Assembly (NCBI GenBank): GCA_002361355.1
Contig: DESQ01000017.1
Location: 117,044-181,043, forward strand
Direction: 5' to 3'
DNA: 64,000 nucleotides
Origin: Lachnospiraceae bacterium UBA3310
GTDB taxonomy: Bacteria; Bacillota; Clostridia; Lachnospirales; Lachnospiraceae
The position numbers and the translations under genes were made by a program. The notes beneath the pieces are model-generated. The model saw nothing but the letters and a program-made list of their open reading frames with translations, did not search any database and was not told where the DNA came from. Below are positions 16,868-25,366 of this stretch, in pieces; position 1 is the stretch's first letter, and each line of letters begins with the position of its first letter.

Positions 16868-18406
16868 TTACGCCCCCTTTCCCGAATTTACGATGATGGA
16901 CATGATCTTCTCCTGGGACGCCTCCTCGGCGGAAAGCTCTCCGGCAATCCTGCCCTCATTCATAATGTAAATCCTGTCGCTCATACCAAGGACTTCCGGC
17001 AGCTCCGAGGAAATCATCACAACGGACTTGCCTGCCGCCACCAGATCGTTGATGATGCAGTAAATCTCATACTTGGCGCCCACGTCGATACCTCTCGTCG
17101 GCTCGTCGAGAATCAGCACATCGGGATCTGCAAACATCCATTTCGCCAACAGCACCTTCTGCTGGTTGCCGCCGGAGAGATTGCCCACATTCTGCTCCAC
17201 GGTAGGACATTTGGTTTTCAGCTTCTCGCGGTACTCCTCCGCCACCTGATACTCTTTATCCTTGTCGATGATCTTACGTGGGCTGATGCTGTCCAGATTG
17301 GCCAGCGTGGTGTTAATCTTGATCGGATTGGAGAGTACGAGGCCGTTGCCCTTCCGGTCTTCCGTCACATAAGCCAGTTTATTTTTGATGGCCTGCTTGA
17401 CGGTCTTTAGCTGTACCTCTTTGCCGTCCAGATAAAGCTGCCCGCTGATGTTCGTGCCGTAGGACTGCCCGAAAATACTCATGGCAAGCTCGGTACGTCC
17501 CGCGCCCATCAGGCCGGAGATACCTACCACCTCGCCTTTTCTCACATTGATGGACACATTGTCACACACCTTTCTCTCCGGATAGAGAGGATGATGTACC
17601 GTCCAGTTTTTCACTTCCATATTTATGTCGCCGATCTTCACATCATGACGCTTCGGGAAACGGTCGGTAAGCTCACGCCCAACCATGCCCTGGATAATTC
17701 TCTCCTCCGAAAATTCCGTGGTTTTCTTATCCATCGTCTCGATCGTGGAACCGTCACGGATTACTGTGATCTTATCGGCCACGTACGCAACCTCATTTAA
17801 TTTATGAGAGATAATAATCGATGTCATGCCCTCTTTCTTGAACTTTAACATCAGATCAAGCAGGGCCTGGGAATCCGTCTCATTTAACGAGGAAGTAGGC
17901 TCATCCAGAATCAGTAGTTTCGCATGCTTCGCCAGCGCTTTCGCGATCTCCACAAGCTGCTGCTTACCGGTACCGATATCCTTGACCAGCACCTTAGACG
18001 ATTCTGACAGACCCACCATCTTCAAATATTTGTCGGCTTCCCCATAGGTTTCGTTCCAGTCGATCGCCGCGCTTTTTCCGCGCTCGTTCCCAAGGAACAT
18101 ATTCTCTCCGATGGACATATAGGGAACCAGCGCCAGTTCCTGATGGATGATGACGATTCCTTTCTCCTCAGAGTCCTTAATTTTACCAAATTTGCACACT
18201 TCACCGTTGTAAACGATGTCGCCCTCATATGTACCATACGGATAAATGCCGCTCAAAACGTTCATCAGCGTAGATTTTCCCGCACCGTTCTCACCGACCA
18301 GCGCGTGGATTTCTCCCTCTTCCACCTGCAGATTTACGTTGTCGAGCGCCTTGACACCAGGGAATGTTTTGGTAATATTTTTCATTTCCAGTAAAATCTT
18401 AGCCAA
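16868..18406 (-). CDS. mmsA: Multiple-monosaccharide ABC transporter double ATPase
   Basis: A 512-residue protein with two ATPase domains in one chain, as in MglA/XylG/GguA. The first domain has Walker A GENGAGKSTLMNVL (near residue 38), an altered signature GTGKQQLVEIAKAL and Walker B LLILDEPTSSLNETD. The second has a degenerate Walker A (GLMGAGRTEL), a normal signature NLSGGNQQKVLLAKWM and Walker B VLILDEPTRGIDVG. Such asymmetry is normal in this family. The start codon is TTG, preceded by GGAGG at eight bases; no better ATG lies nearby. It powers sugar uptake through the two permeases that follow, and receives sugar from the lipoprotein encoded 209 nt upstream. Confidence 0.93.
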   Translation of the reverse strand: MAKILLEMKNITKTFPGVKALDNVNLQVEEGEIHALVGENGAGKSTLMNVLSGIYPYGTYEGDIVYNGEVCKFGKIKDSEEKGIVIIHQELALVPYMSIGENMFLGNERGKSAAIDWNETYGEADKYLKMVGLSESSKVLVKDIGTGKQQLVEIAKALAKHAKLLILDEPTSSLNETDSQALLDLMLKFKKEGMTSIIISHKLNEVAYVADKITVIRDGSTIETMDKKTTEFSEERIIQGMVGRELTDRFPKRHDVKIGDINMEVKNWTVHHPLYPERKVCDNVSINVRKGEVVGISGLMGAGRTELAMSIFGQSYGTNISGQLYLDGKEVQLKTVKQAIKNKLAYVTEDRKGNGLVLSNPIKINTTLANLDSISPRKIIDKDKEYQVAEEYREKLKTKCPTVEQNVGNLSGGNQQKVLLAKWMFADPDVLILDEPTRGIDVGAKYEIYCIINDLVAAGKSVVMISSELPEVLGMSDRIYIMNEGRIAGELSAEEASQEKIMSIIVNSGKGA

Positions 18407-18477
18407 AGTGTATTCCTCCCAACATAGTTTCTATACTGCCTAACCCACTTCTCTCTAACCCACTTCTCTTTCTTTAA

Positions 18478-18510
18478 AATCAGCAGGCGGGAACCCCCGC
18501 CTGCCTGATT
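18478..18510 (-). terminator. Partial terminator between binding-protein and transporter genes
   Basis: A stem of about 13 bp with one bulge (AATCAG-CAGGCGGG pairing with the CCCGCCTGCCTGATT side) is followed on the minus strand by TTTTAAAG. Its place between the lipoprotein gene and the ATPase gene suits lowering downstream expression rather than full termination. Confidence 0.6.
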
Positions 18511-18524
18511 TATTGTTCTTGAAT

Positions 18525-18615
18525 GGAGAATGCGTCAGCATTCTCCCGTGTGAAACTTAGTGTTTCTTGCCGAAACGCCCTCTGGCGTTGAGGCTTAGAA
18601 ACTCTTTTCACACAG
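18525..18615 (-). ncRNA. Structured 3'-UTR element, copy A
   Basis: Read on the minus strand, the element begins 2 nt after the lipoprotein stop codon. It has three nested helices: GTGTGAAA/TTTCACAC (outer), GTTTCT/AGAAAC (middle) and AACGCC/GGCGTT closing an AGAG loop (inner). It then runs into a 9-bp hairpin GGAGAATGC/GCATTCTCC (18525-18546). A second copy with compensatory base changes lies at 59741-59836 in the same position relative to another lipoprotein gene. I do not recognise the family. A role in message stability, processing or attenuation is inferred. Confidence 0.7.
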
Positions 18616-19809
18616 TTATTGTAAGTCTGCCTCCGTGTAGTAACCGGAATCGATCAACAGCTCTTTGTAGTTGTTAACGTCTGCGAATACGGGCTCGCAA
18701 AGGTAAGAAGGAATCACGCCTGTACCGTTGTCATATGTCTCGGTATCGTTTACCTCTACCTCTTCGCCGCTCATGATCTGGCCAACCATCTTAACCACCT
18801 GAGACGCCAGAGTACGTGTATCCTTGAAGATGGACATGGACTGCTTGCCGTCGATCATGTTCTTTACGTTAGCGATATCACAGTCCTGACCTGTAACTAC
18901 AGGGTAGTTGCCTGTGTAGTTAGCTGCCAGAGCGTTCTCAACACCGAGCGCTGTGGAATCGTTGGAGCAAAGAGCAATGTCAAGGTTTGTACCGTCAGAG
19001 TAATTGGAAGAAAGGATATTCTCCATTCTGGACTGTGCAGTCTCGGTAGACCATGCAGGAGTACCTACGGTTGCGAACTCGATCTGGCCCGAAGGAACTA
19101 CGATCTTACCCGCGTCCATGTAAGGCTGTAACACATCGATCGCGCCCTGATAGAAGAACTTGGCGTTGTTGTCATCAGGTGAACCGCCAGTGATCTCCAT
19201 GTTGAAAGGACCGTCAGCATTGTCAAGATCAAGCGCGTCTACAATATACTGACCCTGCTTTGTACCAACCATGTAATTATCAAAGGTAGCATAGTAGGAA
19301 ACCGCGTCGGAGTTCATGATCAGACGGTCGTAAGCGATAACCGGAATGCCCGCGCTCTTTGCGCTTTCAAGAACTGTGGTGAGGGACTCACCGTCGATGG
19401 ATGCGATAACCAGTGCGGAGCAGCCGCCGTTGATCATATTCTCGATCTGGGAAACCTGAGTAGCTACGTCGTTAGAAGCATACTGAAGGTCTACCTCATA
19501 ACCTGCCGCCTCAAGCTCTGCCTGCATGTTGGAACCGTCCTGATTCCATCTCTGCAGATCCTTGGTAGGCATAGCCACACCTACTTTGTTTCCGCTCGCT
19601 GCTGCCGCAGGAGCCTCTGCCTCCGCGTCTGCTGCAGGTGCTTCTGCTTCTGCCGCAGGTGCTTCTGCTTCTGCCGCAGGTGCCTCCGCCTCTGCCGCGG
19701 GTGCCTCTGCCGCAGGCGCCGCTGTTTCCCCGGAACCGCCGCCACAGCCAACCAGTGTAGCAGCAACCATAGAAGTTGCAAGTACCATACCTAATACTTT
19801 TCTTTTCAT
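18616..19809 (-). CDS. chvE: Multiple-monosaccharide-binding lipoprotein (ChvE type)
   Basis: A 397-residue secreted lipoprotein: signal peptide 1-21 with lipobox LVGC, then an Ala/Pro/Glu linker (residues 28-68) made of near-repeats of APAAEAE, then a type 1 periplasmic binding fold. Family landmarks are VGVAMPTKDLQRWNQDG, VIASIDGESLTT, IPVIAYDRLIMNSDAVSYYATFDN, GGSPDDNNAKFFYQGA and GQDCDIANVKNMIDGKQSMS. ChvE relatives bind glucose, galactose, arabinose, xylose or related sugars and hand them to the MmsAB complex encoded downstream. A palindromic site and an extended -10 box upstream suggest activation by the neighbouring AraC-type regulator. The structured element after its stop may keep it expressed above the permeases. 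Confidence 0.93.
   Translation of the reverse strand: MKRKVLGMVLATSMVAATLVGCGGGSGETAAPAAEAPAAEAEAPAAEAEAPAAEAEAPAADAEAEAPAAAASGNKVGVAMPTKDLQRWNQDGSNMQAELEAAGYEVDLQYASNDVATQVSQIENMINGGCSALVIASIDGESLTTVLESAKSAGIPVIAYDRLIMNSDAVSYYATFDNYMVGTKQGQYIVDALDLDNADGPFNMEITGGSPDDNNAKFFYQGAIDVLQPYMDAGKIVVPSGQIEFATVGTPAWSTETAQSRMENILSSNYSDGTNLDIALCSNDSTALGVENALAANYTGNYPVVTGQDCDIANVKNMIDGKQSMSIFKDTRTLASQVVKMVGQIMSGEEVEVNDTETYDNGTGVIPSYLCEPVFADVNNYKELLIDSGYYTEADLQ
19616..19722 (-). repeat. Tandem repeat encoding the Ala/Pro/Glu linker
   Basis: Near-identical units around TGCTTCTGCCGCAGGTGC repeat four to five times within the gene for the sugar-binding lipoprotein. They encode APAAEAE repeats that hold the binding domain away from the membrane anchor. 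Confidence 0.8.
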
Positions 19810-19866
19810 GTCTTAGTTTTCCTCCCTTTTTTGAATATGGTTTTTGCGAATTTCTTTCGCACCTTC

Positions 19867-19872
19867 AATATA
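19867..19872 (-). promoter_or_regulatory. Extended -10 box of the sugar-binding lipoprotein gene
   Basis: TGGTATATT on the minus strand gives TATATT with an upstream TG. There is no recognisable -35 box, which suits a promoter needing an activator. Confidence 0.5.
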
Positions 19873-19897
19873 CCACAAAAAAAATAGGAATAATTTT

Positions 19898-19917
19898 TGA
19901 AAATCTGTACATTTTCA
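19898..19917. promoter_or_regulatory. Inverted repeat upstream of the lipoprotein promoter, candidate activator site
   Basis: TGAAAATCTGTACATTTTCA has perfect 7-bp arms around 6 bp. Its centre lies about 38 bp upstream of the -10 box, a normal position for an activator. It does not match the CcpA cre consensus. Confidence 0.45.
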
Positions 19918-19989
19918 CTTTTTTCGGATTTGAAGCAGAGAGCGTACTAGCATTTTTTTGTGTTTCTTCTTCCGATGGGCAAGAAAATG

Positions 19990-21042
19990 CTACTCCGGCA
20001 TCTGTTCCGGAACGTTCAGGTACACATCCTCTTTCAGATGAAAACCGCTGCCGATGATCACCTCGTCAATATTGTCACAGTTGACGCTGACAGGCTCCAG
20101 GCCGATATAGGGAATCTGGTACGCGCCGCTCTCAATCACGGTCACATCCTCCCCTGAAATCTCCTCCCCCCTCGCAAGCGCAACCGCCTCTTCCGCTGCC
20201 CGGGTGGCCAGACGCTCCACCGGCTTGTAGACCGTCATGACCTGCGTGCCTTCCACGATCCTCTGGCAGGCGGCCAGATCCGCGTCCTGTCCCACCACAA
20301 GAATATCCCCCGCCTGACGGGTCTCCGCCAGCGCGTGCACAGCCTGGGTGGCGAGATCGTCGTTGCCGCACATAATGGCATCTGTCTGCGCAATTTTTAA
20401 CGGATTCGCATAGATGTAAGCCGCCGCTTCTTCCGCCCGCCAGTTGTCGGCATGAACAGAATCCAAAATGGTCACATCATTCTCCGCCATCACCTTTTTG
20501 AACGCGCCCTCCACCATAGGCACATTGTTATCCGTGGGCGAACCGCCGATCATCACTACGCTGCCTCCGGCAATGCCCTCCTTCACCAGCGCGCGCGCCA
20601 TCATGTCTCCCACCCTCTCATTGTCAAAGGAAATATAGAGATCCACGTCCGCATTGTCGATCAGCCTGTCGTAGGACACCACTTTGATCCCCGCATCTTT
20701 TGCCTTTTTCACCGACTCCTGCAGGGACGCCGGATCAATGGCGATGATGACGATCACGTCCATTCCCTTCTGAATAAAATAGTCGATCTGCTTTTTCTGC
20801 TCCTCCACCAGGCCGTTTGCGTTCTGCACGTTGACCTCCGCCCCCAGCTCCTTTGCCACCGAGACAAACACATCCCTGTCCTTCTGCCACCTCTCTATGA
20901 CAAAGGAATCAAAGCTCATGCCGATCTGTATTTTATCCTCTTTTCCCTCCTCGTTCTCCCTGCCGCTCTCAACCGTCCCGCAGGCAGGTGCCAGAAAAAG
21001 CAGAAGCACCGCAAGCGCCAGACATCCGATTCGACTTTTCAT
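19990..21042 (-). CDS. Sugar-binding lipoprotein, XylF/RbsB type
   Basis: A 350-residue lipoprotein with a signal peptide and lipobox LAPAC at about residue 21, a short charged linker and a type 1 binding fold. Motifs include IGMSFDSFVIERWQKDRDVF, VIIAIDPASLQESVKKAKDAGIKVVSYDRLI, YISFDNERVGDMMARAL, IGGSPTDNNVPMVEGAF, AIMCGNDDLATQAV and VGQDADLAACQRIVEGTQVMTVYK, as in D-xylose-binding XylF. GGAGG lies eight bases before the ATG. It sits between the response regulator (52 nt) and the main sugar-binding lipoprotein gene. It may supply an extra specificity to the same transporter or serve in sensing; no separate ATPase or permease accompanies it. Confidence 0.88.
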   Translation of the reverse strand: MKSRIGCLALAVLLLFLAPACGTVESGRENEEGKEDKIQIGMSFDSFVIERWQKDRDVFVSVAKELGAEVNVQNANGLVEEQKKQIDYFIQKGMDVIVIIAIDPASLQESVKKAKDAGIKVVSYDRLIDNADVDLYISFDNERVGDMMARALVKEGIAGGSVVMIGGSPTDNNVPMVEGAFKKVMAENDVTILDSVHADNWRAEEAAAYIYANPLKIAQTDAIMCGNDDLATQAVHALAETRQAGDILVVGQDADLAACQRIVEGTQVMTVYKPVERLATRAAEEAVALARGEEISGEDVTVIESGAYQIPYIGLEPVSVNCDNIDEVIIGSGFHLKEDVYLNVPEQMPE

Positions 21043-21067
21043 ATCCTAAACCTCCAGATTTCAACAC

Positions 21068-21094
21068 AGAGAATGCCTGCTTATGGCATTCTCT
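21068..21094 (-). terminator. GAGAATGCC hairpin after the response regulator gene
   Basis: A 10-bp stem, AGAGAATGCC/GGCATTCTCT, with a 7-nt loop begins inside the stop codon of the regulator gene. The stem is nearly the same as the terminal hairpin of the two structured 3'-UTR elements at 18525 and 59741. No strong T-run follows, so it may protect or process the message rather than end it. Confidence 0.55.
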
Positions 21095-22704
21095 TATTCG
21101 AAATTTTTTTCGAATTTGTATTCCGTAGGCGTCACACCCACATTTTTCTTAAAAGTTCTGCTGAAATAATTGGGATCCGCATAGCCCACCATGGAGCAGA
21201 TTTCCTTCATGGAACACTCCGTCGTCGTGAGAAGTTCCTTTGCCTTATCCATGCGGATCTTTGTCAGATACTCCACAAAGCCCTCTCCCACATCCTCCTT
21301 AAAAATCTTGCTGAAATAGTAAGGGCTGATATTAACTGCCGCAGACACTTCATCCAGAGAAATATCTTTGCTGTAATTGTTCCGGATATATGCCTTCGCC
21401 GCCTCCACCGCTCCCATCGACTTCTCCGAGGCTTTCGTGTTCACATTGCGGCATGCCTCCCCGATCTTATCCGTAAACCATTTCCGCAGAGCCGGCAGTT
21501 CCTCCATCTCCATCACCGTTGGCAGATAATCCGCCCTGTCCCGAAATTCATATACCATACCGCCGGAATTATAAGCGATATACTCCGCATAGAGCACGAA
21601 CTCCAAAACTTTCAGGCGGATGTTCATCAGATATTCGCCATGCAGTCTCGCAATCAGATCGAAATAAGTCTCCGCCGTAGCCACAGCATGATCCTTCTCC
21701 CCGTTTTTAACCTCAGCAAAAAGCTTCTTTTCCAAATCCACGGGATAAGTCTCTTCATGGGTACAGCCGATAGGCAGGTCATCCACATGAGCCACGCTGC
21801 CTGTAGTCATGATCAGCGCGTTAGTCGCCTCTTTGTAGGCCTCCCTGGCTTCCTCCAACGGCGCAATGGCACTGATGCCGATGCGGAAACTGATCTGCGT
21901 CCTTTTCTTCAACTCCCGGACAATCTCTCTGGATTTGTCAATCAGGGCAATTCTCTCCTCATAGGTCATCTGCCCTTCCTCGCAGGGTACCAGTCCCGGC
22001 AGTTTATTAGCCATTGGCATTCCCAGGATCGCACCGGGATAAACCTCCTTCAAATATTCTCTGAGCAGATCCACATACTGCTGCATCTTCACGCTGCTGC
22101 CCACAGCGTTAGTCATATGGTTGCCCTCCTGCGTCTCGCCGCAGACCACCGACAAAAGATAAGCGTAATTCTGGTGGATTCCCAAAAGCTGTTTATAGTT
22201 CTCAATATCCTCCGTAAAGTGCTCCTGAAAAAGCAGGTTGTAAAGCAGTCCGCTCTCTATGATGGGCATGACCGTCTCCAGCTTTTCCTTAATCAACAGG
22301 TCGTTGCTGCGCTTGTTCCTCTCCCTGTCAATCTGCTCCATGGCTTTTTTCAGTGCTGCGACAATCCTGGTTCTCTCCATAGGCTTTGTGATATATTCCA
22401 GAACGCCAAGTTTGATGGCCTCCTTTGCATAGTCAAACTTATCGTAGGCGCTCATCACGATAAAAACCACGCTCTGGTTTGTCTCGCGAATTTCCCGCAT
22501 GGCCTCGATGCCGTTGATGCCGGGCATCTGAATATCCATGATGGCGATGTCCGGACGGTATCTCTCCGCCAGCTCGATCACGCTTCTCCCGGTCTTCGCA
22601 TACTCGACGCTGCAGGTGTCCCCGAACTCCTTCTCTATGATAAATTTCAGCGAATCAATCACGATTCCCTCATCGTCCGCAAGCATGATTTTATAGTGCC
22701 CCAT
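21094..22704 (-). CDS. YesN-type response regulator with AraC DNA-binding domain
   Basis: A 536-residue regulator. The receiver domain (1-120) has the acidic pocket at ADDEG, the phosphorylated Asp in DIAIMDIQMPGING (about residue 56) and a Lys in YITKPMERTR. A long middle part of about 290 residues follows, then the double helix-turn-helix AraC domain (about 430-530): AYIRNNYSKDISLDEVSAAV, SPYYFSKIFKEDVGEGF and GYADPNYFSRTFKKNVGVTPTEYK. It overlaps the histidine kinase gene by 14 nt. The likely targets are the promoters of the two sugar-binding lipoproteins and the transporter next to it, through the inverted repeat at 19898-19917; that link is inferred from position. Confidence 0.92.
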   Translation of the reverse strand: MGHYKIMLADDEGIVIDSLKFIIEKEFGDTCSVEYAKTGRSVIELAERYRPDIAIMDIQMPGINGIEAMREIRETNQSVVFIVMSAYDKFDYAKEAIKLGVLEYITKPMERTRIVAALKKAMEQIDRERNKRSNDLLIKEKLETVMPIIESGLLYNLLFQEHFTEDIENYKQLLGIHQNYAYLLSVVCGETQEGNHMTNAVGSSVKMQQYVDLLREYLKEVYPGAILGMPMANKLPGLVPCEEGQMTYEERIALIDKSREIVRELKKRTQISFRIGISAIAPLEEAREAYKEATNALIMTTGSVAHVDDLPIGCTHEETYPVDLEKKLFAEVKNGEKDHAVATAETYFDLIARLHGEYLMNIRLKVLEFVLYAEYIAYNSGGMVYEFRDRADYLPTVMEMEELPALRKWFTDKIGEACRNVNTKASEKSMGAVEAAKAYIRNNYSKDISLDEVSAAVNISPYYFSKIFKEDVGEGFVEYLTKIRMDKAKELLTTTECSMKEICSMVGYADPNYFSRTFKKNVGVTPTEYKFEKNFE

Positions 22705-24199
22705 GTTCTCCTCCGTCCTCTTCCCTTTCTACGGTCTTTGGCAGATGGAGGCACACCTCCGTGCCTTTCCCCTCTCCCCCGCTCCTGATAGTCATCACAT
22801 TTTCATTGCCCGTAAAGAGTTTCATGCGGGAGATCACGTTATCCATGCCGACGCCGTTTCCGCCCGACGCCATATCCGCCTCCCTGTAAGTACCGCTTAA
22901 CACTTTCTCTATCGTCTCCGTGCTCATACCGACACCGTTATCCTTCACGCTGATGCAGACCTCTCCCTGTTTCTCATAGAGGGAAAGCAGAATCATGCCC
23001 CGGTCCCCCATCTCCCTTATGCCATGGTTAACGCAGTTCTCCACAATGGGCTGCAGGATCATACCCGGCATCTCCACCGGCAAAAGGGATTCGTCGATGC
23101 GCTTTTCATAATGAATGTCCCCGGCAAACCGCACGTTCAGGATGTAGATGTAGGAATCCACCATCTCCACCTCCTCCGCGACGGTCACCGTCTCCTCACT
23201 TTTCTTCATATTATATCTGTAAAACTGCGCCACCTTCTGAATGTACTCATAGGTTCTGTCCGCACCCTCCATCATGGAAAGCTGCGCGCCCGCATTCAGT
23301 GTGTTAAAAAGGAAGTGCGGATTGATCTGGGCCTGCAGGTATTTAAGCCTTGCGTCCTTCAAATGCCCTTCCATGAGAAGTTCTCTCTCCTTTAAAGCCC
23401 TCTCGGCCTCCATGCTTTCTCTGAGCTGCTCGATATATCTGCCGATACTCACCACCATGGAGTTGAATGCGCCCGTCACAACGCCCACCTCGTCCTGGGA
23501 TTCCACCGGAAGAAGCTCGATATCGAAATTTCCCCTCGCCACCTCGTCCGCCTGACCCGCCAGCTTTTTCACGGGCCGGATCACCGCGCCCACGAAACTG
23601 ATAATAATGCAGACATTACTGCCCATCACCAGGACTATGGCAATGGCCGATACCGCTTCGAAAAGCCGGAACCGCTGCAGCAGCTCGCTGTAACGCTCCG
23701 AATTGCTGCGGAACTGCTCCATATTCAGACTGGAAATATAGGTGCCAATGTAGTCGTACATCCGGGTTGCATTCTCATAGTGGATACGGTACTTTTCCAC
23801 GTTGCGCCCGCGCTTGGCCTCGACAGTCTGGGCCACCTCCGCAAGATACCCGTCGGTCATATGACGGATATTTCTCTCCATGCGGTCAAACGTATTGCCG
23901 GTCACTTTCTCGTTCAAATCCGCCGCCATATTCCTGCACAGCGATTCACTCCGGTAATAGTTCTCCAGCGAGTCGCTGGTTTTTACGTTCAGATAGGATG
24001 TCATATTGTCCTGAACCGCATTGATGGCATCCGAAAAATCATTCAGATGGCGGTTGTCCTGATACACCATATCCAGCCGCCCTGACATGCTGTTGATACC
24101 GATAATCAGGACAATATTTACCATCACCACCAAAAGATTGGTGATAATATAAATGCTGCTTATTTTAAACTGTAAGGAGAGATCGCGTATTTTACTCAT
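22691..24199 (-). CDS. YesM/LytS-type sensor histidine kinase
   Basis: A 502-residue membrane kinase: helix 1 near residues 14-35, an outside sensor region of about 130 residues with coiled-coil character, helix 2 near residues 183-208, a HAMP segment (RPVKKLAGQADEVARGNFDIELL), then the His_kinase block with the phosphorylated His in AQINPHFLFNTLNAG (about 305) and an ATPase domain with QPIVENCVNHGI and DNGVGM. The start overlaps the binding-protein gene by 8 nt. Its outside region is small and would receive sugar status from the membrane-anchored binding protein encoded just upstream, as XylFII does for LytS in clostridia. It phosphorylates the adjacent YesN-type regulator. Confidence 0.92.
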   Translation of the reverse strand: MSKIRDLSLQFKISSIYIITNLLVVMVNIVLIIGINSMSGRLDMVYQDNRHLNDFSDAINAVQDNMTSYLNVKTSDSLENYYRSESLCRNMAADLNEKVTGNTFDRMERNIRHMTDGYLAEVAQTVEAKRGRNVEKYRIHYENATRMYDYIGTYISSLNMEQFRSNSERYSELLQRFRLFEAVSAIAIVLVMGSNVCIIISFVGAVIRPVKKLAGQADEVARGNFDIELLPVESQDEVGVVTGAFNSMVVSIGRYIEQLRESMEAERALKERELLMEGHLKDARLKYLQAQINPHFLFNTLNAGAQLSMMEGADRTYEYIQKVAQFYRYNMKKSEETVTVAEEVEMVDSYIYILNVRFAGDIHYEKRIDESLLPVEMPGMILQPIVENCVNHGIREMGDRGMILLSLYEKQGEVCISVKDNGVGMSTETIEKVLSGTYREADMASGGNGVGMDNVISRMKLFTGNENVMTIRSGGEGKGTEVCLHLPKTVEREEDGGEHGAL

Positions 24200-25355
24200 T
24201 GTTTCCCGTCTCCTCTCCCCTCAGATATTCGTCCACATTATCTTTGGAAATCAGGCTGATATCCGCCGTAAAATACTGACTGGTATAGCCAAGGTCATGG
24301 TATTCCTGCAGGGCGTCAATGCAAAAACCGCCCATCTGCGGCGTGTCGATATTCACGGTGGCATAGATCACGTTTCGGTCAATGGCATTCAGAATCGTGT
24401 CGGAGATATAGTGTCCCAAAATGCTGACCTCACCCACCTTATTGTAATCCACCACCGCCTGATAGGCGCAGGTAGTGTTCAGCTCATTCAGGCAAATCAG
24501 AATATCCGGAATATCCTCATCCATAAAGATATCGCGAACGGACTCCTCCACGGAGAAGGCGTTGGTGTCGTCCACGGCCTGCAGGGAAAGCTCTATCGCC
24601 GTCTCCCCCCTGTCCTGCTCGATGGTCTCCTGAATGCCGGAGTAAATGATATTCTGATCCAGACTGTTCGCGTATGAATTAACCAGAAGAGTCACCCTGA
24701 TAGGACGCTGCGGCGTGCCGACTTCCACCTCCATCTCTTCTGTCTCAGACGTATCCTGCCTGACTAAAATCTGCGTCTCCTTCGTCCCCGCAAGCTTTTC
24801 CCTGACAATCTCCAGCGCCTGTCTCCCGTACTCCCTGCCCAGATTATAGCCGCCCACGCCCACAAAACTACAGCGGGCGCTCCTGGCATTGTCCCCGTAC
24901 AGCGTCACCACAGGAATCTCCTTCTCCACAGCCCGGTCAATCAACGCCGTCATTTCCTCGCTCTCGTCAGCCGTCACGATGATGCCGTCCACACCGGAGG
25001 CAATGGCGATCTCCATCTGTTCCTCCACGCTGTAGCCCTGAAACTGATCGTTTCCGAGCCAGTCCACATAAACGTTTTCCTGCAGCGCCCTCTCGCATGC
25101 GCCCTGATAGACGGACTGCCAGAAGGCAGACTTATCATCCTGCGTGATCATGATATAATATCTGTCGTAAGTCTCCCCGGCCGTCTCCTCCTGATATCTG
25201 CCCTGATAAAACCACAGAACGTAAACCGCCATCACCACCGTGAAGACGACGCAGGTCACGGAAAGAAATGCCGGAAGAAGTGTAAGCCCCGAAAATTTTC
25301 TTTTCGGGGCCCGCATTTTCTTCTCTATTTGACTACTTTTCTTAATTATCTTCAA
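24192..25355 (-). CDS. Membrane-anchored sugar-binding sensor protein (XylFII-like)
   Basis: A 387-residue protein with a basic cytoplasmic N-terminus, one membrane helix (about residues 27-50, LLPAFLSVTCVVFTVVMAVYVLWF) and an outside type 1 binding fold: YYIMITQDDKSAFWQSVYQGA, ASGVDGIIVTADESEEMTALIDRA, IPVVTLYGDNARSARCSFVGV, ILICLNELNTTCAYQAVVD. There is no lipobox, so it stays anchored by the helix. The frame opens with TTG at 25355, 11 nt behind the DHH gene; an ATG at residue 14 is an alternative. Gene order binding protein-kinase-regulator equals the XylFII-LytS-YesN xylose sensor of Clostridium beijerinckii, so it is probably the ligand-sensing part of that three-component system. The ligand is not known. 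Confidence 0.85.
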   Translation of the reverse strand: MKIIKKSSQIEKKMRAPKRKFSGLTLLPAFLSVTCVVFTVVMAVYVLWFYQGRYQEETAGETYDRYYIMITQDDKSAFWQSVYQGACERALQENVYVDWLGNDQFQGYSVEEQMEIAIASGVDGIIVTADESEEMTALIDRAVEKEIPVVTLYGDNARSARCSFVGVGGYNLGREYGRQALEIVREKLAGTKETQILVRQDTSETEEMEVEVGTPQRPIRVTLLVNSYANSLDQNIIYSGIQETIEQDRGETAIELSLQAVDDTNAFSVEESVRDIFMDEDIPDILICLNELNTTCAYQAVVDYNKVGEVSILGHYISDTILNAIDRNVIYATVNIDTPQMGGFCIDALQEYHDLGYTSQYFTADISLISKDNVDEYLRGEETGNNE

Positions 25356-25366
25356 TTCATTCTCTC

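Noticed and set aside
19616..19722. CRISPR-like or mobile repeat
   Set aside because: The repeats are in frame and encode APAAEAE linker units of a lipoprotein; there are no spacers.
19898..19917. CcpA cre site before the sugar-binding lipoprotein gene
   Set aside because: The repeat TGAAAAT-N6-ATTTTCA lacks the central CG and the WCA pattern of cre sites.
20452..22788. A 778-codon open frame on the plus strand
   Set aside because: It is the antisense of the binding-protein and response-regulator genes, is very rich in His, Leu and Arg, has no ribosome binding site, and the minus-strand proteins are clear family members.
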